A DNA stretch of 64,000 bases from Pedobacter roseus (GTDB taxonomy: Bacteria; Bacteroidota; Bacteroidia; Sphingobacteriales; Sphingobacteriaceae): positions 2,108,001 through 2,172,000 of the forward strand of contig NZ_CP060723.1 of the NCBI RefSeq assembly GCF_014395225.1, in the 5' to 3' direction. The notes under the pieces were generated by a model that saw nothing but the letters and a program-made list of their open reading frames with translations, searched no databases and had not been told where the DNA came from. This document shows, one piece after another, positions 27,454 through 35,506 of this stretch. The stretch's first letter is position 1. Every line of letters begins with the position of its first letter. The translations under genes were made by a program, and so were the position numbers.

Positions 27454-28194
27454 TTAAGAACGATTAGTTTTAATCGTTTTTTCTTTGATGTACTCCTGAA
27501 TGGTATCACGGTAATTATTTCCAATATTGATGGTCAGGTCGTTAATCATTTTAAGGGTATTGCCTTCTACTTTCTCGATGTAATTTTTGGCAATGATAAA
27601 CGAACGGTGTGCCTGCGCAAAATTCTGATAATCTTTTAAAATAATCTTGATCTCTGATAGCGCAATGTAGGATACGATCGTTTCGTTAAGGGTGAAAATC
27701 CTAACATAATTCTGAAGGCTCTCTATAGCCACAATATCAGCATACCTTACCTTGATGAGGTTATTCTTCTCACTTTTGTTGCGTACAAAAAAATAATCAT
27801 CTTCTTGTTTTACCGTTATATTGTGTATGCTGGGTCTGTGGGGGAAAAGATGGTTAATGGTTTCGGCAAAACGGGCAAAAGTATATGGCTTTAATAAATA
27901 GGCACTTGCATACATTTCAAAAGCTTCGTAAGCATATTTAGAATGCGAAGTAGTAAATATCAGTTTATCGGTTTTATGCCGAATGGCTTTAGATAATTCA
28001 AGACCCGAAATTTTGGGCATATCTACGTCGATAAAAATAATATCAACGTGTTCGCCAGCCGTGATTTCGTTCAAAGCCTGTAGTGGGTCGGTGTACGATT
28101 GTACGAGCTGTATGTTTGCGAGATTATCAATATACGCTTTTATCCCGTTGACGGCATGGGGGTCGTCATCGATTATGATGCATTTTAGTTTCAT
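27454..28194 (-). CDS. LytTR family DNA-binding response regulator
   Basis: This 246-residue protein has a REC domain (1-120) with Asp56 (DIIFIDVDMPKISG) and Lys near 103 (LLKPYT), and a LytTR domain (~140-235). The latter has the canonical blocks DIVAIESLQNYVRIF and FAQAHRSFIIAKNYIEKV. It is the first gene of the minus-strand signalling cluster and precedes the LytS-type kinase by 87 bp, the normal order for such pairs. Its LytTR domain is closer to consensus than that of the paralogue at 25357. Confidence 0.92.
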   Translation of the reverse strand: MKLKCIIIDDDPHAVNGIKAYIDNLANIQLVQSYTDPLQALNEITAGEHVDIIFIDVDMPKISGLELSKAIRHKTDKLIFTTSHSKYAYEAFEMYASAYLLKPYTFARFAETINHLFPHRPSIHNITVKQEDDYFFVRNKSEKNNLIKVRYADIVAIESLQNYVRIFTLNETIVSYIALSEIKIILKDYQNFAQAHRSFIIAKNYIEKVEGNTLKMINDLTINIGNNYRDTIQEYIKEKTIKTNRS

Positions 28195-28486
28195 TAGGTG
28201 TGTGTGTTAAGTTCTACTAAATTATAGCTTGCATTTTTAAATAAAGAAATTATTTTCTATCTGTATTTTTGATTAGTATCAGATGTAATTAATATGATAC
28301 AAATGTTTTTTAGGATAAAATCTGCGCCCAAACCAGGTTAAACTACAATTCTTAGCATAAGAAAAATGAAAACAAACTCATTTAATTACTTGTATAACAA
28401 TATATTGTATTTTGAATCGTAGTAATTAATAGATATATTTAATATGCTAAAATAATCATCCCAAAAATCCCTAAAACCAATACTCC

Positions 28487-28762
28487 ATGAAAAATAAAAT
28501 CCGCACTACCAACAGATTAAACGTATCCATCACTAAAAAAGTTATCGAACTGCAAGAGAGAGGATATGATTGTGATTTTCTTTTACTCGCCAATGGCAGC
28601 CTGCTGTGCATGCAAACCAATTTTAATTATCCGGTAAATACGGTATCTATTAAAGAGATGGAACATGCTTACGATTTTTTAAGCCATTCATACAAACATG
28701 TACATACCATAGAAACAGGTAATGGCGAAAGGGGAGTACTCCTAACCGAAAAAGCATTTTAG
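28487..28762 (+). CDS. Small conserved-looking protein of unknown function
   Basis: This 91-residue protein has no signal peptide or membrane segment and I do not recognise it. The sequence looks like a small alpha/beta domain: VIELQERGYDCDFLLLANGSLLC could be a helix and two strands, with FNYPVNTVSIKEMEHAYDFLSHSYKHVHTIET after it. Coding potential is supported by normal composition and a clean ATG with an AT-rich leader. It lies between the LytTR cluster (divergent) and an NmrA-type reductase 74 bp downstream. Regulatory or house-cleaning roles are guesswork. Confidence 0.6.
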   Translation: MKNKIRTTNRLNVSITKKVIELQERGYDCDFLLLANGSLLCMQTNFNYPVNTVSIKEMEHAYDFLSHSYKHVHTIETGNGERGVLLTEKAF

Positions 28763-28836
28763 CCTAAGCTTTCGTTTTCTTACAATTTTGTTCCTGCATA
28801 AGGCTAGAGATTTGTGGTCTAATTAAAATTTAAAAT

Positions 28837-29715
28837 ATGACACATTCAATCCAGCCTGCAATTTTGATTACCGGCGCAACAGGAAGCGTTGGCTCTGCAT
28901 TGGCAGAACAGTTAGCCCAAAAAAATATTCCTTTCAGGGCATTGGTAAGAAACCTTGATAAAGCCGATAATTTAAAACACCTTAATGGTGTTGAATTGGT
29001 TGTTGGTGATTTTAACGATCAGCAAAGTATTGTAAATGCCCTAAAAGGGATAGAAAAAGTTTTTCTTTTAAGCAATTCTTCTGAAGATGCGGAAAGGTTG
29101 CAAAGCAATTTTGTTGATGCCCTTGCAAAAAGTGAGGTAAAACATGTTGTTAAGCTTTCGCAGTTCGCCGCAAATATCAATTCGCCCGTTCGGTTTCTTC
29201 GTTACCACGCGGCTGTAGAGCAGAAAATAAAAGATACAGGTTTAAAATACACTTTTTTAAGACCAAATTTATTTATGCAGGGACTTCTTGGTTTTGCAGA
29301 TCTGATTAAATACCAGCAAAAGTTTTTCGCTACTGCAGGTGATGCTAAAATTAGTCTGGTCGATACCCGCGATATTGCAACAGTTGCCTTAAACGCCTTG
29401 CTTAACAGGGATAATGAAAGTAAAATTTATAACATTACCGGTCCTGAAGCCATCAGTCATAAAGAAATTGCCGAAATTCTTTCTGAGGCATTAGGGAAAG
29501 AAATTAGATACATTAATGTTTCTGAAGAAGAATTGCTAATGGCTTTGTCCCAGGTTGGTTTTCCAGCTTGGCAGGCAGCAGGTTTAATAGAAGATTATGC
29601 GCATTATGCCCGTGGTGAAGCCGCTGTGCTAAGCAATGATGTATTGGAAGTAACGGGGGCAGCCCCGGGAACATTTTCGGATTTTGTTAAAGATTATTGT
29701 GCTGCTTTTAGTTAG
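28837..29715 (+). CDS. NmrA/SDR-type NAD(P)-binding oxidoreductase
   Basis: This 292-residue protein has a Rossmann N-terminus with the dinucleotide motif ILITGATGSVGSALAEQL (atypical SDR, GxxGxxG). NmrA-like features follow: a basic residue after beta-2 (ALVRNLDK, favouring NADP), VVGDFNDQQSIVNAL and the C-terminal EISHKEIAEILSEALGK-type block. Relatives include quinone reductase QorB and sensor-like NmrA proteins. The usual SDR Tyr-Lys catalytic pair is not obvious, as is normal for this subfamily. It is probably monocistronic. Confidence 0.87.
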   Translation: MTHSIQPAILITGATGSVGSALAEQLAQKNIPFRALVRNLDKADNLKHLNGVELVVGDFNDQQSIVNALKGIEKVFLLSNSSEDAERLQSNFVDALAKSEVKHVVKLSQFAANINSPVRFLRYHAAVEQKIKDTGLKYTFLRPNLFMQGLLGFADLIKYQQKFFATAGDAKISLVDTRDIATVALNALLNRDNESKIYNITGPEAISHKEIAEILSEALGKEIRYINVSEEELLMALSQVGFPAWQAAGLIEDYAHYARGEAAVLSNDVLEVTGAAPGTFSDFVKDYCAAFS

Positions 29716-29743
29716 TACGGCAACGTGATTGAGTTAAGGGTTT

Positions 29744-29793
29744 TTAACCACAGATGCGCACAGATAAACACAGATATAAAATCTGTGTTTATC
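29744..29793. repeat. CCACAGAT-type inverted repeat, isolated copy
   Basis: TTAACCACAGATGCGCACAGATAAACACAGAT leads into a 13-bp perfect stem, GATAAACACAGAT (29763-29775) and ATCTGTGTTTATC (29781-29793). The arms match those that flank the GxxExxY gene at 48.3-49.0 kb. Confidence 0.75.
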
Positions 29794-29873
29794 CTTAATA
29801 ACATTTATCGTGGTGCCAAATGTTACCATCTGACCGCTGTTCCATCATTTTAAAAAAAAACTTTCCATTATTT

Positions 29874-29912
29874 ATTTTGTTTAAGTTTTATTTGAATATA
29901 TTTAAACAAAAT
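29874..29912 (+). promoter_or_regulatory. Candidate operator of the carH-like regulator
   Basis: A perfect 11-bp inverted repeat, ATTTTGTTTAA (29874-29884) and TTAAACAAAAT (29902-29912), ends one base before the ATG of the MerR/CarH-like gene. Its position suits autoregulation by a MerR-family protein. Confidence 0.6.
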
Positions 29913-29913
29913 A

Positions 29914-30819
29914 ATGACTTACTCCATTTCAGATCTTGAACAGCTTTCGGGCATTCATTCCCATACCATCAGGATCTGGGAGCAACGGTATAACGCATTG
30001 AGTCCGATGCGGACGGAAGGGAATACCCGTTTATATGACGATAAGCAGTTAATAAAACTCTTAAATATCGTGAGCTTAAATAAAAGCGGCTTAAAAATTT
30101 CAAAAATCTGCCGCCTTTCTGATGAAGCCATTGAAACACTGTTAGATGAGCAGCTTAGTTATCCTTCTCTGGATGAAGAGGCAGAATACTACATCTCTAA
30201 ACTGATTACCAGTGGATTGTCTTTTAATGAGCTGTCTTTTAATCATTTAATTGATGAAGTGATTGAAAAATTAGGTCTTTCGCTCTGTTACCGAAAAATC
30301 ATGTATCCGTTATTGGTCCGTTTAGGCTTAATGTGGCGAAAAGACGATATTTGTCCTGCTCACGAGCACTTTTTGTCCAATATTATCCGTCAGAAAATAT
30401 TTACGCACATCAATCACCTTCCATTGGCGCCATCTTCGGCCAGCAAATGGCTTCTTTTTCTACCTGAAGATGAAGATCACGACATCGGATTGCTTTTTGC
30501 CAATTATATGTTGAGGATGCACAACCATCAGGTTATTTTCTTAGGCAGTAAAGTTCCGTTAGATTCTATTAAACGTGTATTTGCATCACTAAATGTAGAT
30601 CATGTTTTATTTTTTTTGGTAAAATCCAGGGCAACATCAGCGGCTCAGAAATATATAGATCAGTTATCAGCAGTATGCGCATCTGCGCAGATTCACCTTG
30701 CCGGAAATGGTCAGGTGATAAGCAAATTACAAAATATCGGTCACATCAATTGGTTTAAAAACCTTGATGAATTTGAAGCATCCATCCCCAATCCTCGTTT
30801 ACATGAAAGAAATTTTTGA
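29914..30819 (+). CDS. CarH-like MerR-family regulator with cobalamin-binding domain
   Basis: This 301-residue protein has a MerR helix-turn-helix (1-72; TIRIWEQRYNALSPMRT), a four-helix domain with the W-x9-EH motif of CarH (Trp141, Glu151-His152) and a Rossmann B12-binding domain with E-x-H-x-x-G (Glu187, His189, Gly192). These are the upper-face and lower-ligand positions of the adenosylcobalamin photoreceptor CarH, which represses carotenoid genes in the dark and releases DNA on illumination. The phytoene synthase gene begins inside its last codons (17-bp overlap), which fits that role. Light-dependence is inferred from motifs and context. Confidence 0.9.
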   Translation: MTYSISDLEQLSGIHSHTIRIWEQRYNALSPMRTEGNTRLYDDKQLIKLLNIVSLNKSGLKISKICRLSDEAIETLLDEQLSYPSLDEEAEYYISKLITSGLSFNELSFNHLIDEVIEKLGLSLCYRKIMYPLLVRLGLMWRKDDICPAHEHFLSNIIRQKIFTHINHLPLAPSSASKWLLFLPEDEDHDIGLLFANYMLRMHNHQVIFLGSKVPLDSIKRVFASLNVDHVLFFLVKSRATSAAQKYIDQLSAVCASAQIHLAGNGQVISKLQNIGHINWFKNLDEFEASIPNPRLHERNF

Positions 30820-31639
30820 TCAACTCTCTGCCGATTGCAGCCGCCTTACCACTAAGCGTTATAGTACCAGTTTCTCATTTGGTATTTATTTTCTTGGTAA
30901 AGAACTGCGTTTGCCCATTCATTCTATTTATGGTTTTGTACGTTTGGCTGATGAGATTGTAGATAGTTTCCATCACTTTGATAAAAAATTTCTACTCGAT
31001 AAGTTTAAGCATGATACTTTTGAGGCCATTGAACTGGGTATTAGTTTAAACCCGATATTAAATTCGTTTCAAAAAGTAGTTAATCACTATCAGATTGATC
31101 ATGAGCTAATTGTATTGTTTCTGAACAGTATGGAAATGGATCTTTCAAGCCAGAAATACACGGCCGAACTGTACAATGAATATATACTGGGTTCAGCAGA
31201 AGTGGTTGGTTTAATGTGTTTAAAAGTTTTTACCAACGGAAACCAGGAGCGTTATGAACAATTAAGGCCTTACGCCATGAAATTGGGCTCGGCTTTTCAG
31301 AAAGTAAATTTTTTACGGGATGTTAAGGCTGATCACCAGGCGCTTAACCGTAATTATTTTCCCAATGTTAATCTTGCTGTATTCTGCGATAACCAGAAAA
31401 AGGAAATCGAGCGTGAAATTGATGAGGAGTTCGATGTGGCTTTAGCGGGCATCAAAATGTTGCCAACAAGCTCCCGCAATGGCGTATACCTATCATACAT
31501 TTACTATAAAAAGTTATTTGCCAAAATTAAGCGCTTAAGTGCCGAAAAAATCATGACGGAAAGGATCAGGATTTCAAACACCCGTAAAGTTGGTTTAATG
31601 TTTGATTCCATTATCCGTAATAAGTTAAATGTAATTTAG
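30803..31639 (+). CDS. crtB: Phytoene/squalene synthase family protein (phytoene synthase)
   Basis: This 278-residue enzyme starts at ATG 30803 (MKEIFDQLSADCSRLTTKRY); an in-frame TTG upstream is not needed. The two Asp-rich prenyl-diphosphate-Mg sites are present: RLADEIVDSF and NFLRDVKADHQALNRNYFP. Head-to-head condensation of two geranylgeranyl diphosphates gives phytoene, the first carotenoid step. It overlaps the carH-like gene by 17 bp and abuts idi with no gap. The desaturase (crtI) and cyclase genes are not in the window, so they must lie elsewhere. Confidence 0.92.
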   Translation: MKEIFDQLSADCSRLTTKRYSTSFSFGIYFLGKELRLPIHSIYGFVRLADEIVDSFHHFDKKFLLDKFKHDTFEAIELGISLNPILNSFQKVVNHYQIDHELIVLFLNSMEMDLSSQKYTAELYNEYILGSAEVVGLMCLKVFTNGNQERYEQLRPYAMKLGSAFQKVNFLRDVKADHQALNRNYFPNVNLAVFCDNQKKEIEREIDEEFDVALAGIKMLPTSSRNGVYLSYIYYKKLFAKIKRLSAEKIMTERIRISNTRKVGLMFDSIIRNKLNVI

Positions 31640-32182
31640 ATGGAAGAACAAGTTATTCTGGTAGATCAGGATGATGTGCCGCGGGGCCAGATGGAGAAAA
31701 TGGAAGCACATCAAAAAGGCCTGCTTCACCGTGCTTTTTCTGTTTTTATTTTTAATTCTAAAAATGAACTTTTATTGCAACAGCGGGCTTTAAGCAAATA
31801 TCATTCTGGCGGCCTGTGGACCAATACCTGCTGCAGTCACCCAAGAATGGGCGAAACCAATATGGATGCTGCCCAAAGACGCTTAAAGGAAGAAATGGGC
31901 ATGGAGTGTGAACTGAATTACCTGTTCAAGTTTACTTATAAAGCCGATTTTGAAGATGGTTTAACCGAACACGAAGTAGATCATGTTTTCTTTGGTACCA
32001 GTGATGAATTGCCCGTTATAAACCGGAATGAAGTAGAAACTTTTAAATACATCAATCTGGAAGCTTTGGCGAGTGATATTGAGGCTAATCCTGGCATTTA
32101 TACACCATGGCTTAGGATTTGTTTAGGTAAGGTAATGGAGCATGTAAAAAGTACCAAAACAAAAAACGGGCATACAGCCTAA
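31640..32182 (+). CDS. idi: Isopentenyl-diphosphate delta-isomerase type 1
   Basis: This 180-residue Nudix-fold enzyme interconverts IPP and DMAPP to feed isoprenoid and carotenoid synthesis. Type-1 Idi marks are the N-terminal LVDQDDVPRG, the active-site Cys in TNTCCSHPRMGE, the Nudix-like AAQRRLKEEMGMECEL and the metal or acid site EHEVDHVFFG. The ATG directly follows the crtB stop, so carH-crtB-idi is one tightly coupled operon, possibly light-regulated. No clear terminator follows. Confidence 0.94.
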   Translation: MEEQVILVDQDDVPRGQMEKMEAHQKGLLHRAFSVFIFNSKNELLLQQRALSKYHSGGLWTNTCCSHPRMGETNMDAAQRRLKEEMGMECELNYLFKFTYKADFEDGLTEHEVDHVFFGTSDELPVINRNEVETFKYINLEALASDIEANPGIYTPWLRICLGKVMEHVKSTKTKNGHTA

Positions 32183-32374
32183 GCCATATACCCGTATCTA
32201 AATTAACGCTCTCGAGGACAAATATAAGACTAGTTTCTAAAAATCCTAAAAGTTTAACATTTCTTTTACTTTCAGATTATACTTAAAAGTTTCGTTTGAA
32301 ATGTTGTTAGAAATAACCCGCTAATATTTAGTTTATTAGATTTTTTTGGGTAGAAATACAAAGAAAAATTTTTA

Positions 32375-33118
32375 TTAGGTTTTATGATATAATTTCTGGC
32401 ATTTCTCACAGTAGTAGGTTTGCCGATGTGTTTTGCCCAGCTCTTTTTTCTCAATAGAATGCTTTCGCGGACATTCTTTCTGGCTATAAACTTCCCAGTG
32501 TTTGCTTAATGTATTTTCCTTTTTCCATTTCAAAAAATCGAAACTGTAATTTCGGGCTTCTGTAACTAAGGCTTTTAATTTTGCCGGCGTTAAATTTTTG
32601 ATTTTTGTTAGCGGATGTACACGGATGCGGTACAGCACCTCATTTTTGATAATATTACCTACGCCGCTGAAAATCTGTTGATCTAAAAGCACATCGCAAA
32701 CCAAAGCCTCAGGAATTTCTTTTAGCTTTTTAATGGCAGACTTACTATTCCATTCATCAGCCATTATATCATTTTCCCAATTATAATGTTCTTTAACGTT
32801 TCCTTCGAGCAGATCTACTTTACAGGTGTAAAAATTCAGTTCGTCTTTTTTGAAAACAAGCCCTAATGTTAATCGCGTTTTCTTTCGTTCATTGATCAGG
32901 TAAGTGCCAAAAAGCATAAAATGAATTCGGACAGTAAAATCTTTAAAACAGATCAGGAAATGTTTGCCCCAGCTTTTAAAATCAGCTATTTTTTCATGTA
33001 AAAGCCGGTCTTTATCAAAGTTTTTCGCATTGCCATTAACTTCTAATACTTCAGGCTTGCCCAAATGAAGTTCTTTTATCAAATCTTTTAATATTACAAT
33101 GGATGGGCCTTCAGGCAT
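32375..33118 (-). CDS. Fpg/Nei family DNA glycosylase (endonuclease VIII-like)
   Basis: This 247-residue protein begins MPEGPSI, exposing the catalytic Pro2-Glu3 after Met removal. The helix-two-turn-helix QQIFSGVGNIIKNEVLYRIRVHP and a C-terminal zinc finger complete the Fpg/Nei fold. The finger reads CPRKH...CEKC, that is Cys-His-Cys-Cys rather than the usual four Cys, and its loop keeps the catalytic Arg (GKTHRQTYYC). It removes oxidised bases and nicks the abasic site. The KTSC gene ends next to its start (1-bp gap). Confidence 0.88.
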   Translation of the reverse strand: MPEGPSIVILKDLIKELHLGKPEVLEVNGNAKNFDKDRLLHEKIADFKSWGKHFLICFKDFTVRIHFMLFGTYLINERKKTRLTLGLVFKKDELNFYTCKVDLLEGNVKEHYNWENDIMADEWNSKSAIKKLKEIPEALVCDVLLDQQIFSGVGNIIKNEVLYRIRVHPLTKIKNLTPAKLKALVTEARNYSFDFLKWKKENTLSKHWEVYSQKECPRKHSIEKKELGKTHRQTYYCEKCQKLYHKT

Positions 33119-33119
33119 A

Positions 33120-33323
33120 TTATTCTTCCTCCAGTTTCTGAAATTTAAATTTGTCTTTTATATAGGTATTAAAATACCGTCCTTTTGATCCTGAAGCTTT
33201 TAATAGCTTGTAAACTTTTTCAGGAACCTTTTTATAGAGGTAAACTATATCGGTAGTGAATATGATCTTCAACGTCCCATTAGCTTGATCATAACTAAAG
33301 TATTTAATTACTGATGATGGCAT
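33120..33323 (-). CDS. KTSC domain protein
   Basis: This 67-residue protein consists of one KTSC domain: SSVIKYFSYDQANGTLKIIF, VYLYKKVPEKVYKLLKA and SKGRYFNTYIKDKF are its consensus blocks. The domain is named after a lysyl-tRNA synthetase C-terminal region and is thought to bind nucleic acid, but its role is not known. It lies immediately upstream of the Nei-like gene and probably shares its transcript. Confidence 0.88.
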   Translation of the reverse strand: MPSSVIKYFSYDQANGTLKIIFTTDIVYLYKKVPEKVYKLLKASGSKGRYFNTYIKDKFKFQKLEEE

Positions 33324-33367
33324 AACCTGTTAATTTATAAATTAAAACAGCTGCTAATACAAATGGT

Positions 33368-33748
33368 TTAATCGTTTTTAAGCTCCGATTCTTCTTTTGC
33401 TACCTTTATCTTTTCTTTTTTAAGGTCGATCCTGATGATGTTGTATAAACTCATATACACATTTGCAATCCAAACGATGGAGAAAAAAGCAATAATATAA
33501 CCACGCCAGTCTGGGTAGATTAAGGTAAACTTGGTCACAATCAATAAAATGGCGGTAACATAATGGCTAAAGCAATATTCGCAGGTAAAAACATAGAAAA
33601 ATTTCCTTTTAACGAGTTTATTGCAGTTTTTCGAACGGTCTACACAAAATTCTCGTGCTTCTTTAAAAATTTCTTCTTTGGTAACCGTCCATGCAATACA
33701 GGCAACGGGCAGGGCCATAATAAAAAGGTAATATATGTGTGCTTCCAT
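33368..33748 (-). CDS. Small integral membrane protein of unknown function
   Basis: This 126-residue protein starts at ATG 33748 (MEAHIYYLFIMALPVACIAW). It has about three membrane segments (~1-20, 57-80, 84-108) and a Cys-rich motif FTCEYCFSHYVTA between a charged loop and the second helix. The motif is characteristic of a small family of uncharacterised, sometimes phage- or plasmid-borne, membrane proteins. The charged C-terminal tail (KKEKIKVAKEESELKND) is cytoplasmic. It is 44 bp upstream of the KTSC gene, probably in the same operon. Confidence 0.7.
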   Translation of the reverse strand: MEAHIYYLFIMALPVACIAWTVTKEEIFKEAREFCVDRSKNCNKLVKRKFFYVFTCEYCFSHYVTAILLIVTKFTLIYPDWRGYIIAFFSIVWIANVYMSLYNIIRIDLKKEKIKVAKEESELKND

Positions 33749-33857
33749 AACAATCAAATCCGGGTATAAGTACAACCTCAAAGCCCTGAAAATGTTTAAT
33801 CAAGCGAGAAACATTTTAGGTATATTTATGTTAATTCATTATCTAATCAATATTATT

Positions 33858-34046
33858 ATGGAAAGATCAGAAATTGTATCGCTGTTGGAAGTTATCAATC
33901 AACAGGTTAGTTCGTCAGTTTTAGGTGGGATGGAAGAAGAATATGAAGAGTTGGAAAGCATGGGCCTGATAACCATAAACCGTGAGTCGGTGCAATGGTC
34001 GTCGGCGATGACCCCTGCCGGAAATGCTTATTTAGGGCATGATTAA
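33858..34046 (+). CDS. Small acidic protein of unknown function
   Basis: ATG 33858 opens a 62-residue acidic frame (MERSEIVSLLEVINQQ, then GGMEEEYEELESMGLITI and TPAGNAYLGHD). The end resembles a winged-helix tail ('LTPAG...YL'), and the whole could be a minimal DNA-binding or regulatory domain. An upstream in-frame extension to 33790 would overlap the divergent leader and looks less likely. I do not recognise the family. Confidence 0.5.
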   Translation: MERSEIVSLLEVINQQVSSSVLGGMEEEYEELESMGLITINRESVQWSSAMTPAGNAYLGHD

Positions 34047-34070
34047 AGGCATAAAGTTAATAATTACAGT

Positions 34071-34168
34071 AAATCGTCATTTCGACTGAATCGCAGTCCC
34101 GAACTTTTGGGAGAGAAATCTTTTAGCATAATTTAAAGGTTTCATCACTTCGGCCGAAATTACGATTT
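34071..34168. repeat. Long imperfect inverted repeat in a 305-bp gap
   Basis: AAATCGTCATTTCGACTGAA (34071-34090) and TTCGGCCGAAATTACGATTT (34149-34168) are near-perfect inverted arms of ~20 bp (16 of 20 match). The centre holds GTCCCGAACTTTTGGGA, itself a small hairpin. The gap 34047-34351 shows no gene. Confidence 0.65.
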
Positions 34169-34290
34169 GACTATACCGCTAATAGAGACCATTTTTCTAA
34201 AAGCCTACCTTTTGCAATAACAATGTTGCTAAAACTAATTTGAGCTTCTTTTACGACTAAAGTCTGACCGATTTATTGCCGGAATTCTAG

Positions 34291-34298
34291 TAAATTTG
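34291..34298 (+). promoter_or_regulatory. Candidate -7 element (TAAATTTG) for the HipA-like operon
   Basis: TAAATTTG fits the Bacteroidota TAnnTTTG element and lies 53 bp before the ATG at 34352. No good -33 TTG is seen at the preferred distance, so this is tentative. Confidence 0.35.
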
Positions 34299-34351
34299 CG
34301 GTAAGTTTAGAATTGCGCCTAAATAACAAACGGCCATTCTATTCTGCAGAT

Positions 34352-35143
34352 ATGAACGATTTACAACTCAGAACAGTAAATGTTACGCGATACGTTACAC
34401 CTTTGCGTGAAGGAGGCTCGATGCCCGCTATTGCAGAGGCCGACGATAATTTCCTGTACGTACTAAAATTTAGGGGAGCTGGCCAGGGCACCCGGGCATT
34501 AATTGCTGAATTAATAGGTGGTGAAATTGCCCGTATGCTGGGTTTGCGCGTACCCGAACTGGTTTTCGCCAATTTAGACGAGGCTTTTGGAAGAACTGAA
34601 CCTGATGAAGAAATCCAGGATCTGTTAAAAGCAAGCGTTGGGTTAAATTTGGCCTTGCATTACCTTTCTGGTGCCATTACCTTCGATCCGACAGTAACAA
34701 TGGTTGATGCTAAACTGGCCTCACAGATTGTATGGTTAGATTGTTTTTTAACGAACATGGACCGCACCTGCCGCAACACCAATATGTTGATTTGGCATAA
34801 AGAACTCTGGTTAATTGACCACGGCGCTTCCCTGTACTTTCATCATTCCTGGCAAAACTGGGAAGAACAGGCCGTTAGACCTTTCTTTTTAGTAAAAGAC
34901 CACGTATTGCTACCATGGGCTACTGAGCTTGAAAGCATACACGAAGAATTTACAAAAATCCTTACATCCGAAAAAATAGCTGCTGTAATCAGTTTAATTC
35001 CGGATGATTGGCTGGAGGGTGAAACAAACTTTGAAACAAAAGAAGCTCATCGTAAAGCCTATATTTATTTCCTTACCGAAAGATTATCTCATTCGGACAT
35101 ATTTTTAAAAGAAGCACAGCATGCAAGGGAAATTCTTATTTGA
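34352..35143 (+). CDS. HipA-like kinase (HipA_2 type)
   Basis: This 263-residue protein starts at ATG 34352 (MNDLQLRTVNVTRYVTPLREGG). It matches the compact HipA-like kinase family, not the full HipA toxin: a Lys for ATP in LYVLKFRGAGQG, LIAELIGGEIARMLGLRVPEL, a catalytic loop LTNMDRTCRNTNML (Asn-x-Asp-Arg...Asn) and metal-binding LIDHGASLYF. All catalytic positions seem present. The next gene, DUF3037, overlaps it by 23 bp. This pairing recurs in bacteria to my knowledge, but the target of the kinase is unknown. Confidence 0.85.
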   Translation: MNDLQLRTVNVTRYVTPLREGGSMPAIAEADDNFLYVLKFRGAGQGTRALIAELIGGEIARMLGLRVPELVFANLDEAFGRTEPDEEIQDLLKASVGLNLALHYLSGAITFDPTVTMVDAKLASQIVWLDCFLTNMDRTCRNTNMLIWHKELWLIDHGASLYFHHSWQNWEEQAVRPFFLVKDHVLLPWATELESIHEEFTKILTSEKIAAVISLIPDDWLEGETNFETKEAHRKAYIYFLTERLSHSDIFLKEAQHAREILI

Positions 35144-35504
35144 GTATGCTGTAATCCGCGTAATGCCTAGGGTAGAACGGGAGGAATTTATCAATGTGGG
35201 GATCATTTTATTTTGCGCCAAACAGAAATTTTTAAAAAGTATTTATGTTTTAGATGAAACTAGAGTAAAAGCTTTTTCTGCTAAAATCGATATCGCTGAA
35301 CTGAAAGAAAATTTAGCTGCATTTGAACGGATCAGTATTGCTGCAAAAGGATCTGGCCCCATTGGCCAATACGATCAGGCTTCACGTTTCAGGTGGCTTA
35401 CCGCAACAAGAAGTACTGTAGTACAATGCTCAAAAGTGCATCCTGGTTTTTGTGATGATGCGGGGGAGACGTTGTTGAGGTTGCATCAAGAGCTGGTTTT
35501 ATAG
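35121..35504 (+). CDS. DUF3037 domain protein
   Basis: This 127-residue cytoplasmic protein starts inside the end of the HipA-like gene (23-bp overlap), so translation is coupled. DUF3037 marks are FEYAVIRVMPRVEREEFINVGIILFC at the N-terminus and TRSTVVQCSKVHPGFCDD, with LLRLHQELV at the end. The function is not known. Strict coupling to a kinase suggests it is a substrate, regulator or antitoxin-like partner; this is inference. Confidence 0.85.
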   Translation: MQGKFLFEYAVIRVMPRVEREEFINVGIILFCAKQKFLKSIYVLDETRVKAFSAKIDIAELKENLAAFERISIAAKGSGPIGQYDQASRFRWLTATRSTVVQCSKVHPGFCDDAGETLLRLHQELVL

Positions 35505-35506
35505 TT

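Noticed and set aside
28398..28409. Palindrome ACAATATATTGT as an operator
   Set aside because: A 12-bp A/T-rich palindrome in a very A/T-rich gap is expected by chance, and no partner site was seen.
32167..32197. Hairpin ACGGGCATA/TATACCCGT at the end of idi as a terminator
   Set aside because: It overlaps the idi stop, has a mismatch and no T-run; too weak to list.
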